Shown: positions 5,430-8,799 of the stretch, piece after piece | Layout of the letters: every line of letters starts with the position of its first letter | How positions within the stretch are numbered: the first letter of the stretch is position 1 | NCBI GenBank assembly: GCA_934668285.1 | Contig: CAKUNB010000063.1 | Location: 1 to 8,799, forward strand | Direction of reading: 5' to 3' | Origin: an uncultured Oscillospiraceae bacterium | GTDB taxonomy: Bacteria; Bacillota; Clostridia; Oscillospirales; Oscillospiraceae | DNA length: 8,799 nucleotides | Notes under the pieces: generated by a model | What the model saw: the letters and a program-made list of their open reading frames with translations, nothing else | The model's database searches: none | What the model was told of the DNA's origin: nothing | Translations under genes and position numbers: made by a program

Positions 5430-6591
5430 CTTTTAATCTCTCCATTGCTCTGAAATTTTCTATGTTTTCTGCTGAAAAGCCATAGATAGCATAAAAGAGC
5501 CGCCGCAACCTCAACACTCGTTGATGATTTTGATAGCTCTCTAAATACGCAAGCATCCCATTTACAGAAGTCCATAAATCCTCGTAGGACATTTCTCCGT
5601 TTTGTACTTTCTCATAGAATGCTTTGATTTTGTGTCTGGTACGCTTGAAACTTCCTCGATTACCAGTCACAATAACACGACCGCTTTCCGTCAAGGTATA
5701 TTTCGCCTTACAATAACGAAACGGCTTGGAGAGCGGGACAATTCTGGATTTTTCTTTACTGATGGTTAAATCTAATTCTGACGCTTTTTGAACAATGAGA
5801 CGCATGATCTCCTTTGGATCTTGATTTGGAGGAACTATAATATAGTAGTCATCCATATAATGACCAGCGCATTTAATAGAGAGCTGGCATTTAATGTAGT
5901 TATCAAGCGGAGATGGGAAAGCAATCATTTCAGCCTGACTCGGCTCAACTCCAAGCGGCATACCTTTATCACCGGTGCTTGATGCAACAATATCATCACC
6001 AAGCTTGCACAAATCATAATCATGAATCAGCTTGTTATGACGGGCGTAGATAACACGGTGCGATGCACTTGGAAAGAATTGTTTGTAGTCTAAAAGAATT
6101 ATGCTTCCATTTCTCCCATAGCGCTTAAAATGATAATGCAAATCCTCGCGCAAAAGTCTTTTAGAGAAATGAAAACCTTTGCCTGGGAGACTTGCTCCGT
6201 TATTCCAAATCATATCTGGCAGATATAAAGGCAAAAGGACTTTCTTTGTATAAACCTTGTGTATCTGTCTATCTTGAATGCGAGGTGCGTCAATTGGTCT
6301 TGTTTTACCGCGCTCAGAGATAACGAAATGGACATATGGGCATGGTTTCCACATTTTATCCAGTAATAGTTTTCTCCGTCGCGCCGTGCCGGAAAACAGG
6401 TGCATTTCAAATCTTTGTGCGCTGTTCTTCCAACGCACACCATTACAGCATTGCTTCCCTGCCTTGTATAAGTCGCCGTAGGAAAATACATCTGACATCG
6501 TTCCTACAGCAAGACTTCGTTCTTGTTTCTTGCGCCATCTCTCGGCTTTCCGTCGTTGGAATCTTGCCTCATGACGCTCTTTGCTTGTCAT
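5410..6591 (-). CDS. DGR reverse transcriptase
   Basis: This 393-residue protein starts MTSKERHEARFQRRKAERWR, a basic N-terminal helix. Reverse transcriptase motifs run in order: RPIDAPRIQDRQIHK (98-112); NGASLPGKGFHF (131-142); motif A LLDYKQFF (166-173) with Asp168; motif B GMPLGVEPSQ (210-219), with the PLGxxxSQ form typical of DGR enzymes; motif C YMDD (245-248); motif D LDLTISKEKSRIV (273-285); and the thumb-side YTLTESGRVI (298-307). No endonuclease or maturase domain is present. It should copy the template-repeat RNA into cDNA, misincorporating opposite adenine, to rewrite the variable repeat. It follows the template repeat by 233 bp. Its own ribosome site is weak, with GGCG 11 bases upstream of the start codon. 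Confidence 0.95.
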   Translation of the reverse strand: MTSKERHEARFQRRKAERWRKKQERSLAVGTMSDVFSYGDLYKAGKQCCNGVRWKNSAQRFEMHLFSGTARRRKLLLDKMWKPCPYVHFVISERGKTRPIDAPRIQDRQIHKVYTKKVLLPLYLPDMIWNNGASLPGKGFHFSKRLLREDLHYHFKRYGRNGSIILLDYKQFFPSASHRVIYARHNKLIHDYDLCKLGDDIVASSTGDKGMPLGVEPSQAEMIAFPSPLDNYIKCQLSIKCAGHYMDDYYIIVPPNQDPKEIMRLIVQKASELDLTISKEKSRIVPLSKPFRYCKAKYTLTESGRVIVTGNRGSFKRTRHKIKAFYEKVQNGEMSYEDLWTSVNGMLAYLESYQNHQRVLRLRRLFYAIYGFSAENIENFRAMERLKDAVHCT

Positions 6592-6597
6592 AAATAG

Positions 6598-6780
6598 TTA
6601 TTCGCCTTTCGTACAGTTGTAATATAGAGTGCGCCTAAACTGCTTTGCCTTGACACATGAAATGAGATTAAGCACAATATCCTCCCACCATGCAAGAAGC
6701 GTCCGTGCAAAAGCATCAAAAGAGCGGTTCTGGGTTTTATCCACGGGAAACATTTCTCCTTTCGCAAAGGTCTCCTTCAT
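6598..6780 (-). CDS. Possible 60-residue protein in the DGR template RNA spacer
   Basis: An open frame from ATG 6780 ends at 6598, six bases before the reverse transcriptase start. It reads MKETFAKGEMFPVDKT, then FARTLLAWWEDIVLNLISCV, then KAKQFRRTLYYN, which looks more like a protein than random translation. An alternative start at 6753 has AAAGGAG almost touching it. Neither start has a well-spaced ribosome site. In BPP-1 the corresponding spacer is a functional part of the RNA, so the frame may be incidental. Confidence 0.3.
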   Translation of the reverse strand: MKETFAKGEMFPVDKTQNRSFDAFARTLLAWWEDIVLNLISCVKAKQFRRTLYYNCTKGE

Positions 6781-6824
6781 CCTAAAAAGGACTACCGTAT
6801 TTGACCATAACCTAAAAGGGTTGC

Positions 6825-6950
6825 GAAATCGGGGGCGAGGCCATTGGAATTCCTGGCGTTGTTGTTGTTCGCGTTGCCGTTCGTGTTCACATTGCAGAAG
6901 TTGTTGCTGTTGTTGTAGTACGGAGAACGCTCCCACCAATTCGCAGTGGA
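6825..6950 (-). repeat. DGR template repeat (TR)
   Basis: This 126-bp repeat aligns gap-free with 7587-7712 at an offset of 762. There are 19 mismatches, all at minus-strand adenines of the TR; of its 38 adenines, half differ in the VR. Read in the target's frame, the TR encodes 15 Asn (AAY) codons, the codon type that gives the widest diversity after adenine mutagenesis. The GC-rich 3' end (GGCCTCGCCCCCG) is the presumed IMH* element. Confidence 0.97.
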
Positions 6951-7041
6951 CAGCGGGAATCCCCAAAGCCGACAGGTTTTACAGAAATGCACCCAATTTT
7001 ATGATCTGGTAAGCAAAGCCCAACTATTGTGGGTAGTTATA

Positions 7042-7497
7042 TCAACGGTCTTTGTCGCTCTTTAATGTATTTGTCAAAAGACCGTTTTCGGAATCAATCA
7101 GCTCACCAAGCGATTGTGCCATATTTTCAAGAATTTCTTTTGCTCTCGCCGGTTTAACTGGATTTCCATTTGATGTTGTGAAGCACCCTTCCGGATTCAG
7201 CATCATAATGTCGTAGCAATGAGACAGCTCAACATCCAAAGCCATCAATGCAGCTCTTGACTCTAAAAGGTGCTGCTTGCGCAATTCCTTTCTGGTGTGA
7301 TCCGATGGGAAGATGCTGTTTGCTTTTTCTGCATTCACAAGGACTTCTGACGCGAGATGTGATACATCATTTGCCATCAATCTTGAAAATCTTGCAGAAA
7401 GTCGAGATAAGAAGTTGATCGTTTCCACATAAATCTTGTTTGCAGTATTCACAAACTCAGCTTTGCTTTCAGATCTATGTGCTTTTAATACCGACAT
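7042..7497 (-). CDS. avd: DGR accessory variability determinant (Avd-like four-helix bundle)
   Basis: This 151-residue protein starts at ATG 7497 with AAGGAG upstream. Residues 1-100 form successive amphipathic helices (SKAEFVNTANKIYVETINFL; SRLSARFSRLMANDVSHLAS; LVNAEKANSIFPSDHTRKEL; LESRAALMALDVELSHCYDI), matching the four-helix bundle Avd fold. Residues 101-151 are an additional tail, longer than the roughly 128-residue Bordetella phage Avd. Avd pentamers bind the reverse transcriptase and template RNA and are required for mutagenic retrohoming. It lies between target and TR, as in BPP-1. A longer frame extends upstream through the hairpin, but the ribosome site fixes this start. Confidence 0.88.
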   Translation of the reverse strand: MSVLKAHRSESKAEFVNTANKIYVETINFLSRLSARFSRLMANDVSHLASEVLVNAEKANSIFPSDHTRKELRKQHLLESRAALMALDVELSHCYDIMMLNPEGCFTTSNGNPVKPARAKEILENMAQSLGELIDSENGLLTNTLKSDKDR

Positions 7498-7538
7498 AAA
7501 TAGAACTCCTTTTTTATATTTTGAAAAACAAAAAGAAA

Positions 7539-7560
7539 CCCGCCCTCTTTCGAGGGCAGG
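7539..7560 (-). promoter_or_regulatory. DGR target-recognition hairpin (GAAA loop), possibly also a terminator
   Basis: GCCCTC (7542-7547) pairs perfectly with GAGGGC (7552-7557), extended by two further pairs past one mismatch. In the sense strand the loop is GAAA. It starts 17 bp after the target stop codon, downstream of the VR. In BPP-1 a hairpin or cruciform with a GAAA-type loop at this place is needed for efficient target recognition. The following TTTCTTTTTGTTTTT on the minus strand could also make it a leaky terminator. Confidence 0.8.
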
Positions 7561-7577
7561 ATTCTCTTGATATGGGA

Positions 7578-8799
7578 TTAGACGCGGAAAGCGGGGGCGA
7601 GGCCATAGGAAAGCCTGGCGTCGATGGGGTACGCGTCGCCGCTCGTGTACACAAGGCAGAAGGCGTTGCTGTAGTTGTAGTACGGAGAACGCTCCCACCA
7701 ACTCGCAGCGGAAGAAGTAGAGTTATGGCGATACTTGATCTTAGAATTACCAGCCTTATAGTAATCGTACTGTTTCTGATAATTCTTTTCTGCACTATTT
7801 GCATAAGAGCGAGAGCCAAAGATCTCAAACTCCGCCAACAACGGCAGATAATCTACAGACTTTGTAACATACGAAGCAGTATCAGAACCGCCAGCAGTAT
7901 TGTCCGTATAAATCGTCATCGGTTTCATAACCGCACGAAGCGCGGATGGCAATGCAGCCATTAGCGTGTTTGCAACAGGGCTTGTAGCACAAGTAGATGT
8001 TGCATCATTACCCTTACGACCAGAAGAAGCCGCGCTACCATATCCGCTTGGAGCAACATTCGTACTGCCAAGAACATCATAACGTAGATCGCATCCAGCC
8101 CATCCACCATAGTTATAGTTACCCCAATGGTTCATGTTGAAATACTTTGAACCATTCGTCGAATAACTATTGTAGTTGCCATCGGTGAGACACAAATCAC
8201 TTCCGCCAGAAGCCGCAGACTTGAATCCGCCAAAGTCAATGGTGTTTGATGCGCCATTGTGAGCAAATCCAAGAATATATACATAGTAAGTAGCATTCAC
8301 TGCCAATGTACCGACTGTACCATTGACTAAAACACCCTTACGATCACCGACGTCGAAATAGTCATCACCCTTACCGGCAGCGGAAATCTGAGCGATTTGT
8401 TCCCATGTGTATGTGTCAAGCGCATTACCCATTGGAGGCATAAACGACGCGATAACATCAACTGTCTTGTTAGAAGGGGCTGTGTAGTTCGTACCAGCAC
8501 CGCAAGAAACAGTGATTGTAGTGTTACCTGTGGTCTGATTGACATGAGAAACCGTAGCGGTATTTCCGCTTAGACTAACAGTCGCAATAGAAGTATTGTT
8601 AGACTTAACCGACACCGTTCCGTCGTGATTACCACCAATCGTAAATGTGGTAGTCAAATTATCCTTATCGACCGTAACGCTTGTCTTGCTCACAGTCAAC
8701 GTACCAGTCGCTTTGCCGATTTTCCACGAAACAGTCTTTGCTGTAGTTGTGCCGTCAGACCAGCAATAATCCGACTTTGGCGTAAATGTGGCATTGTAT
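7578..8799 (-). CDS. DGR-diversified tail/adhesin protein, Ig-like repeats + C-type-lectin-like domain (5' end outside window)
   Basis: The frame is open to the right edge, so only the last 406 residues are seen; a TTG at 8699 is internal, not a start. Residues 1-33 look like the end of one bacterial Ig-like domain (ATFTPKSDYCWSDGTTTAKT), and 34-118 like another (LTVSKTSVTV, IATVSLSGNTATVSHVNQ). From about 125 to the end is a formylglycine-enzyme/C-type-lectin-like domain of the DUF6273 kind: TWEQIAQISAAG, DYFDVGDRK, LPLLAEFEIFGS, then WWERSPYY and GLAPAF. The VR covers residues 363-404, where such domains place ligand-contacting residues. It is most likely a tail fibre or receptor-binding protein whose tip is diversified to change host-surface recognition. 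A display protein on the lysogen is an alternative. Confidence 0.9.
   Translation of the reverse strand, partial: YNATFTPKSDYCWSDGTTTAKTVSWKIGKATGTLTVSKTSVTVDKDNLTTTFTIGGNHDGTVSVKSNNTSIATVSLSGNTATVSHVNQTTGNTTITVSCGAGTNYTAPSNKTVDVIASFMPPMGNALDTYTWEQIAQISAAGKGDDYFDVGDRKGVLVNGTVGTLAVNATYYVYILGFAHNGASNTIDFGGFKSAASGGSDLCLTDGNYNSYSTNGSKYFNMNHWGNYNYGGWAGCDLRYDVLGSTNVAPSGYGSAASSGRKGNDATSTCATSPVANTLMAALPSALRAVMKPMTIYTDNTAGGSDTASYVTKSVDYLPLLAEFEIFGSRSYANSAEKNYQKQYDYYKAGNSKIKYRHNSTSSAASWWERSPYYNYSNAFCLVYTSGDAYPIDARLSYGLAPAFRV
7587..7712 (-). repeat. DGR variable repeat (VR) with IMH
   Basis: This is the recipient copy of the 126-bp repeat, at the 3' end of the target gene and ending six bases before its stop codon (7578-7580). 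The 19 changes relative to TR give 15 amino-acid replacements, including 13 of 15 template Asn (to Ser, Tyr, Ala, Leu, Asp, Pro or Ile). WWERSPYY and the GGCCTCGCCCCCG 3' element stay constant. That GC-rich element is the presumed IMH, which stops and orients information transfer. Confidence 0.97.

Larger units (their letters stand above)
6592..7041 (-). ncRNA. DGR template RNA region (avd-TR-RT intergenic)
   Basis: The stretch between avd and the reverse transcriptase holds the template repeat (6825-6950), 91 bp of upstream flank and 233 bp of downstream spacer. In BPP-1 the RNA covering TR plus flank and spacer is the template and primer for mutagenic cDNA synthesis; the same role is inferred here by matching layout. 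RNA ends are not determined. Frames that run through the TR are not considered coding. Confidence 0.7.
498..8799. mobile_element. Prophage, late-gene end (tail tip, DGR, lysis genes, attachment end)
   Basis: All long genes from 1048 rightward lie on the minus strand, are tightly packed, and encode phage-type functions: endolysin, holin-like proteins, a DUF4376-type tail-region protein and a DGR with a tail-fibre-like target. The left limit is placed where an XRE regulator reading frame stops resembling its family (about 497) and base composition turns AT-rich. The right limit is outside the window, as are the integrase, capsid and packaging genes. Lysis genes next to an attachment site is a common order in temperate phages of Gram-positive bacteria. 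Whether the prophage is intact cannot be judged from this window. Confidence 0.85.

Noticed and set aside
6841..6920. CRISPR-like or microsatellite repeat (GTT-rich stretch)
   Set aside because: The periodic GTT is the complement of consecutive Asn codons in the TR; there are no spacers or regular repeat units.
6598..6966. 122-codon frame through the template repeat with Gln-rich sequence
   Set aside because: The Gln-rich part is the out-of-frame reading of the TR's Asn codons; only its last 60 codons are kept as a weak candidate.
6792..6992. Second lectin-like target or pseudogene containing WWERSPYY
   Set aside because: This is the template repeat itself: the similarity to the target is confined to the 126-bp repeat and there is no lectin-domain sequence around it.
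6629..7012. 127-codon plus-strand frame rich in Ser and Cys over the template repeat
   Set aside because: It is antisense of the repetitive AAC codons of the TR and has no ribosome site.
7498..7701. Longer N-terminal extension of avd
   Set aside because: It would read through the VR in a wrong frame and the hairpin; the well-spaced AAGGAG before ATG 7497 sets the start.

Overview
The window looks like the late-gene end of a prophage in a low-to-medium GC Gram-positive gut bacterium, probably Clostridia/Oscillospiraceae-like. That placement is an inference from the strong AGGAGG ribosome binding sites, the lysis gene types and the intergenic repeats; no taxonomic marker is present. Positions 1 to about 497 are GC-richer host-like DNA: a run of small perfect hairpins and short repeats, a rho-independent terminator, and the first ~40 codons of an XRE-family helix-turn-helix regulator. 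That reading frame breaks off near 497, where composition turns AT-rich. I read this as one end of the prophage, inserted into the regulator gene.

From about 500 to the right edge everything is phage-like, and all long genes lie on the minus strand. In transcription order (right to left) they are: a tail-fibre or adhesin-type protein with Ig-like repeats and a C-terminal C-type-lectin-like variable domain (7578 to beyond 8799); avd (7042-7497); a template repeat (6825-6950); a reverse transcriptase (5410-6591); three small tail-region proteins (5028-5429, 4755-5027, 4153-4752); and a lysis region. The lysis region holds a CmpB-like membrane protein, a two-domain endolysin with a C-terminal SLH-like repeat, and three small membrane proteins. 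The genes are packed with overlaps or near-zero gaps.

The central system is a complete diversity-generating retroelement (DGR) in the same order as the Bordetella phage BPP-1 element: target/VR - avd - TR - RT. Aligned without gaps over 126 bp, the template repeat (TR) and variable repeat (VR) differ at 19 positions. All 19 are adenines in the sense strand of the TR, so adenine-specific mutagenesis can be read directly from the window. They change 15 of 42 residues at the C-terminus of the target. A hairpin with a GAAA loop lies just past the target stop codon, where BPP-1 has its target-recognition hairpin.

The least explained part is 620-993, between the prophage edge and the lysis genes, on the opposite strand. 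It looks like a complete mini transcription unit: a good extended -10 promoter (653-681), a leader with several hairpins, complementary loops and two alternative anti-Shine-Dalgarno segments, a strong ribosome binding site, a 24-codon gene for a very basic Lys/Val-alternating peptide (826-900), and a terminator. Two nearly identical hairpins (626-649 and 959-981), differing by one compensated base pair, bracket it. I do not recognise this unit.
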